DNA of 32,530 nt from an uncultured Pelagibacteraceae bacterium (GCA_902603925.1 CACKWQ010000010.1:1-32530); one strand, 5' to 3'. Positions 16,253 to 25,111 are shown, numbered from the stretch's first letter. Numbers and translations: made by a program. The notes: generated by a model from the sequence alone, not told the origin.

Positions 16253-17629
16253 ATGAGTATTGGATCAGTAGAAATAGAACTTAAGGCGATCTTTGGAGAT
16301 AGATACTCTACTTCTTCATCTACTAGGTCAAACTATTCTAGAGGTGAAGATACATACGACCCAGTATTATCGAAAGCAGTGATTTTCCCAGAGTCCAATC
16401 AAGAGATCTCAACCATACTTAAACTATGTAATGAAAAAAATGTTCCAGTAGTTCCATTTGGAACCGGAACTTCTCTTGAAGGAAATGTAGTGGGTAATGA
16501 GGACGGAATTACAATATCTTTGGAAAAAATGAACAAAATACTTGCAGTTAATGTTGAGGATTTTGATTGCAGAGTGCAAGCCAATGTTACAAGAGAACAA
16601 TTAAATGAGCATTTAAGAGAAGATGGTGTTTTTTTTCCAATAGATCCAGGTGCTAATGCTGCAATAGGTGGTATGGCCGCTACATCAGCATCAGGGACTA
16701 TGGCTGTTAAGTATGGCACAATGAAAAGTGTTATTACTGGACTGACAGTTGTTCTTTCCAACGGGGAAATAATTAATACAGGTGGCAGAACTAAAAAGAC
16801 TTCGGCAGGATATAATTTAACAAATTTATTTATAGGTTCTGAAGGAACTTTAGGTATAATTTCAGAGGTACAGCTTAGGTTATCCCCAATTCCAGAAAGT
16901 ATTATGAGTGCTGTCTGTCACTTCTCTAGTTTAGAGGAAGCTGTGAGAACTGCGCAAGAAACAATACAATACGGTATACCTATTGCTAGAATTGAGATGC
17001 TCAATAAGGACCAGATGGATATAAGCATTAACTATTCAAAACTTCAAGGTGTGAATGCTAGCCCTACACTTTTTTTTGAGTTTCATGGAACCGAATTAGC
17101 TAATAAAGAATCGATAAAAATTGTTGAGGACTTATCAAAAAATAACAATGGAAGTAAATTTAAATGGGCAGCTGATCTAGAGGAAAGAAACAAACTTTGG
17201 CAAGCAAGATGGGATGTTTATTATTCAGTAAAAGCTTTAGTTAACAATGGTAGAGTTTATTCTACTGATGTATGTGTGCCTATATCTAGAATTACGGAAT
17301 GTGTAAAATTTGCTGAAGAAGAGGTAAATAAAATTGGTTTAAGAGCACCAATGGTGGGACATTTGGGTGATGGAAATTTCCATGTATTATTTCCTTATAA
17401 TCCTCATGACAAACATATGTACAAAAAAATACGAGAATTTAGTAATAAATTAATTGACAAAACTCTACAATTAAATGGAACTATAACGGGAGAACACGGA
17501 GTTGGATTGCATAAAAAAAATTACCTTCTAAAAGAACATCCTGATAATATTCCTGTAATGAAAACTATTAAGAGAAGTCTCGATCCAAATAATATAATGA
17601 ATCCAGGAAAAATTTTTGATTTAAATTAA
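16253..17629 (+). CDS. FAD-linked D-2-hydroxyacid (D-lactate) dehydrogenase, GlcD/LDHD type
   Basis: This is a 458-residue VAO/PCMH-fold flavoprotein. The N-terminal FAD domain carries VPFGTGTSLEG near 68-78, DPGANAAIGGMAATSASG near 134-151 and GSEGTLGIISEVQLRL near 198-213. The C-terminal domain carries VGHLGDGNFHVLFPYNP and GTITGEHGVGLHKK, the metal/substrate histidines of the D-lactate dehydrogenase group. It lacks CysteineIron-sulfur domains, so it resembles LDHD/Dld1 rather than a complete GlcDEF complex; glycolate is also possible. It begins 33 bases after the aminotransferase and 6 bases before the NAD(P)-dependent dehydrogenase gene. Confidence 0.9.
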   Translation: MSIGSVEIELKAIFGDRYSTSSSTRSNYSRGEDTYDPVLSKAVIFPESNQEISTILKLCNEKNVPVVPFGTGTSLEGNVVGNEDGITISLEKMNKILAVNVEDFDCRVQANVTREQLNEHLREDGVFFPIDPGANAAIGGMAATSASGTMAVKYGTMKSVITGLTVVLSNGEIINTGGRTKKTSAGYNLTNLFIGSEGTLGIISEVQLRLSPIPESIMSAVCHFSSLEEAVRTAQETIQYGIPIARIEMLNKDQMDISINYSKLQGVNASPTLFFEFHGTELANKESIKIVEDLSKNNNGSKFKWAADLEERNKLWQARWDVYYSVKALVNNGRVYSTDVCVPISRITECVKFAEEEVNKIGLRAPMVGHLGDGNFHVLFPYNPHDKHMYKKIREFSNKLIDKTLQLNGTITGEHGVGLHKKNYLLKEHPDNIPVMKTIKRSLDPNNIMNPGKIFDLN

Positions 17630-17635
17630 ATAATT

Positions 17636-18589
17636 ATGAAAAAAATTTTAGTTACTAGAAAGCTATTAAGATCTAATGAAGATAAACTTAAAAGTTTGTA
17701 TGATGTAAAACTTAATTTAAATGATGAATTGTATTCTCAAAAAAAGTTAATTGAATTAAGCCAAGGGTGTGATGGAATATTATCTGCTTTGACTGATAAG
17801 TTAGATGAGGAGACAATTAATAAACTACCTGATACTGTAAAAATTTTATCAAATTTTGCTGTTGGTTTTGGAAATATTGATCTTGAAGCAGCCAAAAAAA
17901 GAAATATGGCAGTGACTAACACACCGGAGGTTTTAACAGATGCTACAGCTGAAATTGGAATACTATTAATTTTAGGAGCTTGCAGAAGAGCATCAGAAGG
18001 TATTGAGGGAGCAAGACAATCAACTTGGAAATGGTCTGCAGATTACTTGATAGGGAAACAATTAACTGGAGCAAGGCTTGGAATATTAGGAATGGGAAGA
18101 ATTGGACAAAAAATTGCTCATATAGCAAGATCGCTTGGCATGATAATTCATTATCATAACAGATCTAAGCTTAGCGCAGATAAAGAACATGGAGCGATTT
18201 ATCATAAGACTTTAAATAGTTTATTATCTGTTTCAGATGTTTTATCAGTTTGTTGTCCAGCATCTAAGGAAACAATAAACCTAATCAATAAAGAAGCAAT
18301 TGAACAATTGCCCAAAGGCGCAGTAGTCACGAATGTTGCTAGAGGAGATATCGTAGATGATGAAGCATTAATTGATGCTTTAGATAGAAGAAAAGTTTAT
18401 GCTGTAGGTTTGGATGTTTACAAAGGGGAGCCTAATTTAAATCCTGGATACTTAAAACACAAGAGCGCTTTTATTCTTCCACACCTTGGAAGCGCAACAA
18501 AAGAAACTAGAACTGCTATGGCTAATCTTGCAATAGACAATCTCTCAGAATTTTTCGAAACAGGCTCCTGTAAGAACAAAGTAAATTAA
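17636..18589 (+). CDS. NAD(P)-dependent D-2-hydroxyacid dehydrogenase (glyoxylate/hydroxypyruvate reductase type)
   Basis: This 317-residue two-domain Rossmann enzyme reversibly reduces a 2-oxoacid to a D-2-hydroxyacid. The nucleotide-binding GMGRIG lies at 152-157. The catalytic Arg236 (NVARGD), Glu265 (DVYKGEP) and His283 (LPHLGSAT) are all present. After the second strand YHNRSK places Asn and Arg176 where NAD-specific enzymes have Asp, which favours NADP(H), as in GyaR/GhrB-type glyoxylate reductases. It closely follows the FAD dehydrogenase gene. A 120-bp gap separates it from the TRAP operon. Confidence 0.9.
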   Translation: MKKILVTRKLLRSNEDKLKSLYDVKLNLNDELYSQKKLIELSQGCDGILSALTDKLDEETINKLPDTVKILSNFAVGFGNIDLEAAKKRNMAVTNTPEVLTDATAEIGILLILGACRRASEGIEGARQSTWKWSADYLIGKQLTGARLGILGMGRIGQKIAHIARSLGMIIHYHNRSKLSADKEHGAIYHKTLNSLLSVSDVLSVCCPASKETINLINKEAIEQLPKGAVVTNVARGDIVDDEALIDALDRRKVYAVGLDVYKGEPNLNPGYLKHKSAFILPHLGSATKETRTAMANLAIDNLSEFFETGSCKNKVN

Positions 18590-18681
18590 AACTAATTGGT
18601 ATTTCCACCAAGGGTTGTAAAAAATTAATATATATACTATTTAACATAAGACTCTTTAATCCTTTTGTGTTTTAATTATTC

Positions 18682-18695
18682 TAGTTAATTAACTA
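18682..18695. promoter_or_regulatory. Perfect 14-base palindrome next to the dctP ribosome binding site
   Basis: TAGTTAATTAACTA is a perfect palindrome ending 3 bases before a strong purine-rich Shine-Dalgarno sequence (AGGAG at 18699-18703, 6 bases from the ATG at 18710). It could be an operator for a dimeric regulator. A and T bias makes short palindromes common, so this is only suggestive. The rest of the 18590-18709 gap has AT-rich promoter-like stretches (TTGTAA at 18615-18620, TATACT at 18633-18638) with poor spacing. Confidence 0.35.
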
Positions 18696-18709
18696 AAGAG
18701 GAGAGAAGA

Positions 18710-19855
18710 ATGATTAAATCAAAAAAATCATTGAAGGGTAAAACACCTTCAAGACGTAAGTTCTTCAAGACAGCAGCAGCAGCCAGTGTAGCAGCAGTTG
18801 CATTGCCATATGTTAACCTAGGAGCAGCTCAAACGCTTAAAATGCAAGCGGCATGGCCTAGTGGAGCAAACATATTTTTTGAAATGGCAGGCGATTATTG
18901 CAAAATGGTTAGCGATATGTCTGGAGGATCATTAAAAATTGATCTACAGCCAGTAGGAGCAATTGTTAAAACTAAAGAAATTGGTTCGGCAGTTAGTTCA
19001 GGTGTTGTGGATATGGGTCACTGGGTAACAGCATACTGGTATGGAAAAAATGCAGCAGCTTCGTTATTCGGAACTGGACCTTCCTATGGTATGTCATCTC
19101 AAGAAGTTATGGGATGGATGGAGTACGGTGGAGGAAGAGCTCTGTATGAGGAAACAATCAAAAAGGTTGGTTATGATTATACAGGTGTTTTTCATATGCC
19201 TATGCCAGCTCAGCCATTTGGATGGTTCAAGAAAAATGTAACAAAAGTATCTGACGTTAAAGGTATGAAGTATAGAACAGTTGGTTTAGCTACTAACGTT
19301 CTTACAGCTATGGGAATGGTAGTAAGACAACTTCCTGGTGGCGAAATTCAACCAGCTATGAAAACTGGATTGATTGAAGCTGCAGAGTTTAACAACCCAA
19401 CTTCAGACTCACAGTTTGGAATGCAAGATGTTTCTAAGCATTATCACTTAGGAAGTTTTCACCAATCACAAGAGATGTTTGAAATACCAATTAACAATAA
19501 AACGATGAACAACCTGTCGCCAGCAAACCAAGCAATTTTGAAAAATGCTGCTTATGCTGCAAATACAGATAACTACTTTAAAGCATTAGTTAGATATTCA
19601 GCAGATTTATCAAAATTAATGAATGAGCATAAGGTAAATGTTTATCAAACTTCTGATGAAATTTTAGCTCAACAATTAAAAGGTTGGGATAAGGTTATCG
19701 GAGACTTTGTTAAAAAAGACGCTTTCTTCAAGAAAATTGTCGACTCACAAAAAGCGTATGCTAAGAGAGTAATGAAGTACTTGCTGATGAATCAGCCTAA
19801 TTACAAACTTGCATATGAAAATGAGTTTGGACCAATAGGGAAAGTAAAAATATAA
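18710..19855 (+). CDS. dctP: TRAP transporter substrate-binding protein, TakP/FcbT1 (DctP) type
   Basis: This is a 381-residue periplasmic binding protein of the mannitol/chloroaromatic TRAP group, whose characterised members bind 2-oxoacids (TakP) or lactate with calcium. The N-terminus has a twin-arginine signal, SRRKFFK at about residues 15-21, followed by an Ala-rich hydrophobic stretch, so it is probably exported folded by Tat. MKYRTVG near 186 carries the conserved carboxylate-binding Arg, and LPGGEIQPAMKTGLIEAAEF near 204-223 is the family signature. The strong ribosome site suggests high expression. A terminator lies between it and the membrane subunits. Confidence 0.92.
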   Translation: MIKSKKSLKGKTPSRRKFFKTAAAASVAAVALPYVNLGAAQTLKMQAAWPSGANIFFEMAGDYCKMVSDMSGGSLKIDLQPVGAIVKTKEIGSAVSSGVVDMGHWVTAYWYGKNAAASLFGTGPSYGMSSQEVMGWMEYGGGRALYEETIKKVGYDYTGVFHMPMPAQPFGWFKKNVTKVSDVKGMKYRTVGLATNVLTAMGMVVRQLPGGEIQPAMKTGLIEAAEFNNPTSDSQFGMQDVSKHYHLGSFHQSQEMFEIPINNKTMNNLSPANQAILKNAAYAANTDNYFKALVRYSADLSKLMNEHKVNVYQTSDEILAQQLKGWDKVIGDFVKKDAFFKKIVDSQKAYAKRVMKYLLMNQPNYKLAYENEFGPIGKVKI

Positions 19856-19878
19856 AAGTCTAAAAATATTACAAATCA

Positions 19879-19904
19879 GGGGGCCAATTGGCCCCCTTTT
19901 TTTT
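19879..19904 (+). terminator. Strong intrinsic terminator between dctP and dctQ
   Basis: GGGGGCC (19879-19885) and GGCCCCC (19890-19896) form a perfect 7-bp GC stem around AATT, followed by eight T residues (19897-19904). This is the most GC-rich short stretch in the region and a textbook rho-independent terminator. It begins 24 bases after the dctP stop and ends 38 bases before dctQ. Partial read-through would give more binding protein than membrane subunits. Confidence 0.95.
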
Positions 19905-19942
19905 ATTTGATTAAATTATAGAATTTAACATAAACTAATTAA

Positions 19943-20527
19943 ATGAGATCATTCATAAAATTTGCTGACACTTTAAGTACTTCAATGGGTAAGGCTTTTT
20001 CCTGGTGTATAGTAATTTTAATGGGTGGGACGTGCTACGAAGTCATAATGGCATATGCCTTTAATAGTCCAACTCTATGGAACTTTGATTTTAGTTTACA
20101 AATGTATGGAGCTATCTTTATGATGGCTGGAGCTTATACACTTTCAACTGAGGCTCATGTAAGGGGTGATGTTATTTACAGATTATTTCCGACTAAAGTA
20201 CAAGCTTGGATAGACCTAGTATTATATTTTATTTTCTTTTTCCCTGGAGTAATTGCTCTAGCATTCTATGGATATGAGTATGCTGCACTTGCGTGGAAAA
20301 TTAAAGAAACAAGTTGGAATAGTCCAGCACAGATACAAATTTATATGGCAAAATCATTAATACCTTTATCTGGAGCTTTACTCACAATTCAAGGCGTAAG
20401 CGAGGTTTGTAGATCAATAATTTGTATACAAACTGGTCATTGGCCATCTAGAGCTGTTGGAGCTGAAGAAACAGAAAAAATTTTAATGAGGAAATCTCAA
20501 AAAGGAGACCAACAAGATGTTATTTGA
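19943..20527 (+). CDS. dctQ: TRAP transporter small membrane subunit (DctQ)
   Basis: This 194-residue inner-membrane protein has four hydrophobic helices. The block near residues 58-77, MAGAYTLSTEAHVRGDVIYR, includes the HVRGDVIYR segment characteristic of DctQ subunits. It forms the integral membrane complex with DctM that takes substrate from the binding protein using a sodium or proton gradient. A hydrophilic tail follows the last helix. It overlaps dctM by 11 bases and carries the dctM Shine-Dalgarno sequence (AAGGAG, 20502-20507) inside its own coding region. Confidence 0.93.
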   Translation: MRSFIKFADTLSTSMGKAFSWCIVILMGGTCYEVIMAYAFNSPTLWNFDFSLQMYGAIFMMAGAYTLSTEAHVRGDVIYRLFPTKVQAWIDLVLYFIFFFPGVIALAFYGYEYAALAWKIKETSWNSPAQIQIYMAKSLIPLSGALLTIQGVSEVCRSIICIQTGHWPSRAVGAEETEKILMRKSQKGDQQDVI

Positions 20528-21878
20528 TTTAACAAACCCAGAAATAGCAATTTTTATGATGGGACTTTTTTTATTTGCAGTTTTGTTAGGTTTTCCTATA
20601 GCGTTCACATTGCTAGCAATGGGAGTCGGGTTTGGATACTTCGCGTATTACGATCCAGTTCAAATGGAACATTTATTTGATAATAGAATTTTTTCTTTAT
20701 TAGTAAATAATACTTATACAATCATGGATAACAATGTACTGACGGCTGTCCCGCTCTTTTTATTCATGGGTTATTTAGTTGAAAGGGCGGGTATTGTAGC
20801 GAGACTTTTCTTTGCTATAAGACTCGCTTCTCATGGTATTCCAGCTTCAATGGCAGTAGCAGCATTAGTTACATGTGCATTATTTTCAACGGCTACCGGA
20901 ATAATAGGCGCTGTCGTCACACTTATGGGGCTTCTTGCATGGCCAGCAATGGTAAAAGCTGGTTATGATAAAAAATTTGCATCCGGGGTAATTTGTTCAG
21001 GCGGATGTCTTGGAATATTAATTCCACCAAGCATAATGCTTATTGTTTATGCTGTCATAGCTCAATTATCACCACTTAGATTGTTTGCTGCAGCGATATT
21101 TCCAGGTTTAATGTTAGCGGGATTATATATTATTTATGTAATTTTTAGAGCTTGGCTAAATCCTTCATTGGCACCCAAACCTCCAGCAGAAGAGATCCCA
21201 CCTCGAGCAGTAATTTTAAAAGAAGTTTTAGTATCTTTCTTGCCTTTGTTTTCTCTTATAATATTAGTATTAGGAACTATACTTGCTGGACTTGCAACTC
21301 CTGCGGAAGCAGCAGCAGTTGGAGCATTCGGTTCTTTGGTCCTCTCATATTTTTATAAATCTTTAAAATGGAAAAATTTTAAGGAGTCCGTTTTTTTAAC
21401 TGCTAAAACAAGTGCGATGATAATGTGGTTATTCGTAGGTTCTTGGACATTCGCCTCAGTGTTCTCTTATTTGGGTGGACACGAAGTTTTTGAACATTTC
21501 TTTAAATCGATGGATTTACAACCTTGGCAATTCTTAATTATCACACAGATAATTATATTTATTTTGGGTTGGCCTTTAGAATGGACAGAAATACTAATAA
21601 TTTTTGTTCCAATATTCTTACCATTAGTAGAATTTTTTGGAGTTAACCCATATTTTTTTGCTATGCTCATAGCATTGAATCTGCAAACATCTTTTTTAAC
21701 ACCGCCTATGGCAATGTCAGCATATTACTTAAAGGGTGTTCAAAGTAGAAATGTTGAATTATTGGAAATATTTCGAGGGATTATGCCGTTTCTAGGAATT
21801 GTCATTCTAGCAATGTTTTTAATGTATATGTTTCCAGGAATTGCTTTGTGGTTACCAGATACATTGTTTGCTAATTAA
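20517..21878 (+). CDS. dctM: TRAP transporter large membrane subunit (DctM)
   Basis: This 453-residue polytopic protein with about 12 hydrophobic segments forms the ion-coupled translocation channel. Family blocks include LLGFPIAFTLLAMG near the start, VPLFLFMGYLVERAGI, TATGIIGAVVTLMGLLAWP, ICSGGCLGILIPPSIMLIVY and the C-terminal NLQTSFLTPPMAMSAYYLKG. Helical GG/PP repeats in the two halves reflect the elevator scaffold known for this superfamily. Its stop is 7 bases before the amidase start, so the amidase is probably in the same operon. Confidence 0.95.
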   Translation: MLFDLTNPEIAIFMMGLFLFAVLLGFPIAFTLLAMGVGFGYFAYYDPVQMEHLFDNRIFSLLVNNTYTIMDNNVLTAVPLFLFMGYLVERAGIVARLFFAIRLASHGIPASMAVAALVTCALFSTATGIIGAVVTLMGLLAWPAMVKAGYDKKFASGVICSGGCLGILIPPSIMLIVYAVIAQLSPLRLFAAAIFPGLMLAGLYIIYVIFRAWLNPSLAPKPPAEEIPPRAVILKEVLVSFLPLFSLIILVLGTILAGLATPAEAAAVGAFGSLVLSYFYKSLKWKNFKESVFLTAKTSAMIMWLFVGSWTFASVFSYLGGHEVFEHFFKSMDLQPWQFLIITQIIIFILGWPLEWTEILIIFVPIFLPLVEFFGVNPYFFAMLIALNLQTSFLTPPMAMSAYYLKGVQSRNVELLEIFRGIMPFLGIVILAMFLMYMFPGIALWLPDTLFAN

Positions 21879-21885
21879 ATAATTA

Positions 21886-23223
21886 ATGACGAATGTTTTT
21901 TCATTACCAGTTTCAAAGATTGCAAATAAAATCAGAAATTCGGAATTATCCTCAGTAGATTTATGTAAGTTTTATATTGAACAAGTTAAAAGGTTTGAAA
22001 AAGATGTAAAAGCCTGGGCTTACTATGATGAAAAGCTTTTTTTAGAGAAAGCTGAAGAAGCAGACAAACATAGAAAGTCTGGAAAACCCATGGGATCACT
22101 TCATGGGATTCCAGTCGCATTAAAAGATATAATAGGAACCTATGACATGCCTACAGAATGTGGAACCGTGTTAAGAAAGGGCAAGACACAATCTCAAGAT
22201 GCTGAAATAGTAGATTTATTAAAGTCAGCTGGAGCTATTATTATGGGTAAAACTGCAACCTCTGAATTAGCTTTTCTCTCTCCACCAGCAACAAGAAATC
22301 CGCACGATTATTCAAGAACTCCTGGAGGTTCGTCTAGTGGTTCTGCTGCAGTTATTGCATCTCATATGGCCCCATTATCTATTGGTTCCCAAACAGGAGG
22401 ATCTGTTATTAGACCTGCCTCGTATTGTGGTGTGGTAGGATATAAACCTAGTTATGGATTAATTTCTAGAAATGGTGTCTTGAGAACCTCATTTAATTTA
22501 GATCATGTTGGAGTTTTTGGAAAAACGGTAGAAGATGTTGCATTGCTTGCAAAAGTATTAATTAAAAAAGACTCTTACGATGAAGCGACAGTACATTATT
22601 CATCTGAGTATATGCTAGAAGAGTGTAAAAAAGATCCATTATTTGAACCAAAATTTATTTTTTACAAAACAGACAGTTGGAAAAAAATTGATAAAAAATC
22701 GAGAGATGCATTTGAGTATTTTATAAAAATATTTAAAAACAATATAGAGATATTCGATACACCATCTTATTTTAAGGATATAGATAAGTATCACAGGATA
22801 ATTCATGACACTGATTTAGCAAATAACTTTCAAGTTTATTTCAAAAAATCTAGAAATAAACTTTCAAAAGAAATGCAGTCAGCAATATCTAGAGGTATGA
22901 AAAATAGCGCAAAAGATTATTTAGATGCTGTTGACTTCATGAAAAGAAGCTATGAATCTTATAAAGAAGTTTTTGAGGATTATCATGGAGTCATTAGTCC
23001 GTGCAGTACAGGTGTTGCAGACAAGGGTTTAAAAAGCACAGGAAGTGCCGATTTTAACAGAGTTTGGTCTTACATGCATACCCCAGCAATATCACTTCCT
23101 TTACTTCAAGGTGAAAATAATTTACCATTAGGAGTCCAATTAATTGGCGATAAATATGACGATCATAGATTTCTGAGTACAGCAAGATGGTTAGAACAAA
23201 AAAGTAAAAAGTTTTATGAATAA
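21886..23223 (+). CDS. Amidase-signature hydrolase (GatA-like)
   Basis: This 445-residue enzyme of the amidase signature family hydrolyses an amide to acid and ammonia. The Ser-cisSer-Lys triad is complete: Lys80 in VALKD, Ser149 in PGGSSSGSA and Ser173 in QTGGSVIRP, with the same 24-residue spacing between the serines as in FAAH. It is not accompanied by gatB or gatC, so a role as glutamyl-tRNA amidotransferase subunit is unlikely. Its place 7 bases after dctM suggests it acts on an imported compound or supplies ammonium, but this is inference. It overlaps the next small frame by 8 bases. Confidence 0.9.
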   Translation: MTNVFSLPVSKIANKIRNSELSSVDLCKFYIEQVKRFEKDVKAWAYYDEKLFLEKAEEADKHRKSGKPMGSLHGIPVALKDIIGTYDMPTECGTVLRKGKTQSQDAEIVDLLKSAGAIIMGKTATSELAFLSPPATRNPHDYSRTPGGSSSGSAAVIASHMAPLSIGSQTGGSVIRPASYCGVVGYKPSYGLISRNGVLRTSFNLDHVGVFGKTVEDVALLAKVLIKKDSYDEATVHYSSEYMLEECKKDPLFEPKFIFYKTDSWKKIDKKSRDAFEYFIKIFKNNIEIFDTPSYFKDIDKYHRIIHDTDLANNFQVYFKKSRNKLSKEMQSAISRGMKNSAKDYLDAVDFMKRSYESYKEVFEDYHGVISPCSTGVADKGLKSTGSADFNRVWSYMHTPAISLPLLQGENNLPLGVQLIGDKYDDHRFLSTARWLEQKSKKFYE

Positions 23224-23392
23224 AATAACCACAATAATAGGTTTATCTTTTGCAGTGTTTTTTCTTATTGGTCTTTCTTTAACACTTACAAGATCAATGA
23301 TGATTACTTTTATTGACGTTTTGCCAGTTTACATACTTATGGCTGTAGCAATATTTATGATGATATACGAATCATTTTTTGACAAATCATAA
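23216..23392 (+). CDS. Small two-helix membrane protein, 58 residues
   Basis: An ATG at 23216, inside the amidase 3' end, opens a 58-codon frame to TAA at 23390-23392. The product has two hydrophobic segments (about residues 5-24 and 34-52) joined by TRSMMITFIDVLP, and ends YESFFDKS. It fills the 183-bp gap between the amidase and the DMT transporter gene, and the 8-base overlap matches the coupling style of the region. The function is unknown; it may be an accessory subunit of a neighbouring transporter. The length leaves some doubt, but helices at both ends and the fit to the gap support a real gene. Confidence 0.6.
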   Translation: MNKITTIIGLSFAVFFLIGLSLTLTRSMMITFIDVLPVYILMAVAIFMMIYESFFDKS

Positions 23393-23406
23393 TCAAACCC
23401 ATTAAA

Positions 23407-24315
23407 TTGAAAAATAAAAGTTCTAGTTTAATACCCTATTTACTTTTGTTTATTCAACCTATTTTTATGGCTAGTAATTTAGTTGTTGCTAGAGGTGGTG
23501 TAGAATATGTTCCACCGATATCACTTGCATTTTGGAGGTGGAGTATAGTTTTTTTAATTTTAATTACTTTTAATTTTAAGTCTTTGAAAAAAAAAATTAA
23601 AAATATAAACTCCGAATTTGGTAAAATTTTTTTCTTAGGTACCATGGGATGTGGAGTATGTGGAGCATTTCCATTCTTAGCTGGACAATCAACTACAATA
23701 GTTAATATGGGAATTATTTATACATCCTCGCCAATCTTTATTATATTAATATCATTTTTATTTTTTAAAGAAAAATTTACTTTTTTTAAATTTGTTGGTT
23801 TGGTTTTGTGTTTATTTGGAGTAATATTAATTATAACAAAAGCAAATTTTGAATTACTATTGACTTTAAAATTTACTGCCGGAGATTTATGGATGCTAGG
23901 TGCGGCTATAGGTTGGGCTTTATACTCGATTTATTTATTCTATTGGAAGTCAAAATTTACTGTTTTTGAGCGCTTTACATTAATCTCTTTGTTTGGAGCT
24001 TTTAGTTTATTGCCATTTTATATTATTGAGGAGATTTATTTTTTAAAGACTACTTTTAATAGTGATTTTTTAATTTGGGTCAGCTTTGCCGCTATTTCAC
24101 CAGGAATAATTGCTTTTAGTCTTTATACATACACTCAAAAATATTTAGGAGCAACAACAACTGGATTTACGCTTTATCTATTTACAGTTTATGGAGCTTT
24201 TTATGGAATTTTGTTTTTTAAAGAAACCCTGGAGGTATATCATTATTTTGCAACTATAATGGTATTTATTGGTATTTATTTAGTAAAGAAAAAATTTAAA
24301 AATGAAAAAAATTAA
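23407..24315 (+). CDS. EamA/DMT superfamily transporter
   Basis: This 302-residue protein has ten predicted helices arranged as two EamA repeats of five. Motifs include IQPIFMASNLVVARG, VPPISLAFWRW, TSSPIFIILISFLFFKEKF at the end of the first half, and FFKETLEVYHYFATIMVFIGIYLV at the end of the second. Members usually export amino acids, nucleobases or related metabolites. The start is TTG at 23407: an upstream stop lies at 23380-23382, and the next in-frame ATG would remove most of the first helix. It overlaps the hydrolase gene by 14 bases. Confidence 0.88.
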   Translation: MKNKSSSLIPYLLLFIQPIFMASNLVVARGGVEYVPPISLAFWRWSIVFLILITFNFKSLKKKIKNINSEFGKIFFLGTMGCGVCGAFPFLAGQSTTIVNMGIIYTSSPIFIILISFLFFKEKFTFFKFVGLVLCLFGVILIITKANFELLLTLKFTAGDLWMLGAAIGWALYSIYLFYWKSKFTVFERFTLISLFGAFSLLPFYIIEEIYFLKTTFNSDFLIWVSFAAISPGIIAFSLYTYTQKYLGATTTGFTLYLFTVYGAFYGILFFKETLEVYHYFATIMVFIGIYLVKKKFKNEKN

Positions 24316-25111
24316 AATGTATTTAGTAACTCTTATTAGTATAATTCTTTTAATTTATATTTTAGTCGTTGTTGCTATATATTTTTCACAGAGGAAATTA
24401 TTATATCACCCATCAGAAAATAATTATCTTGAAGAAAATAACTTGAATCATAAAATAGAAAAAGTTTTTATTAACTCGGATACTGAATTAGTAGCTTGGT
24501 ATCATAAAAATAATAACAGCAACAAAACACTCTTATTTTTCCACGGTAATGCTGGAAAATTAGATAATAGAGTTTACAAATTAAATGAAATTTCTAAATT
24601 AGATATAAATTATCTTATAGTTGCATATCGTGGCTTTAGTGGGAATAAGGGTAAACCAACTGAAAAAGGACTGTACAAAGATGCAGAGGCGGCTAAAAAT
24701 TGGTTAAATCTAAAGGGTATAAAGGATAAAAACATAATTTTGTATGGAGAGTCATTAGGTACAGCAATTGCTGTAAATCTTGCAAAAGATAATAAATTCT
24801 CTGGTTTAATATTGGAGTCCCCATTTACCTCCATGGTTTCGCTTGCTCAGATGTATTATCCGTATATTCCTGTAAAATTCCTTCTAAAAGATAAATACGA
24901 ATCTGTAAAAAAATTGCATCTTGTTAAGTGCCCAATATTAATAATGCATGGAAAAGAAGATCAAATAGTTCCATTTAAAATGGGTGTAAAAATGTTTGAA
25001 AGTTCTAACCCACCAAAATATAAATATTTTAATGACTCCGACGATCATATGATGGACTTTAATTTCGAACTTAAAGAAAGTTTAAAGAATTTTTTAAAAA
25101 GTTTAAATTAA
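24302..25111 (+). CDS. Membrane-anchored alpha/beta hydrolase (BEM46/ABHD13-like)
   Basis: This 269-residue protein has an N-terminal membrane anchor (about residues 7-28) followed by RKLLYHPSE, a typical opening of the YfhR/ABHD13 group. The oxyanion region is FFHGNAG (79-85), the nucleophile is Ser151 in YGESLGTA, the acid is Asp220 in GKEDQIVP and the base is His249 in DDHMMD. The triad is complete, so it should be an active serine hydrolase facing either side of the inner membrane; the substrate is unknown. Its start lies within the end of the DMT gene. Confidence 0.88.
   Translation: MKKIKMYLVTLISIILLIYILVVVAIYFSQRKLLYHPSENNYLEENNLNHKIEKVFINSDTELVAWYHKNNNSNKTLLFFHGNAGKLDNRVYKLNEISKLDINYLIVAYRGFSGNKGKPTEKGLYKDAEAAKNWLNLKGIKDKNIILYGESLGTAIAVNLAKDNKFSGLILESPFTSMVSLAQMYYPYIPVKFLLKDKYESVKKLHLVKCPILIMHGKEDQIVPFKMGVKMFESSNPPKYKYFNDSDDHMMDFNFELKESLKNFLKSLN

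Noticed and set aside
16399..16761. Open minus-strand frame of 120 codons opposite the FAD dehydrogenase gene
   Set aside because: It is covered by the conserved FAD-binding domain coding sequence on the plus strand; no independent signal for translation.
18596..18611. Hairpin TTGGT/ACCAA after the D-2-hydroxyacid dehydrogenase gene as a terminator
   Set aside because: The stem is only 5 bp and no T-run follows (GGGTTGTAA does).
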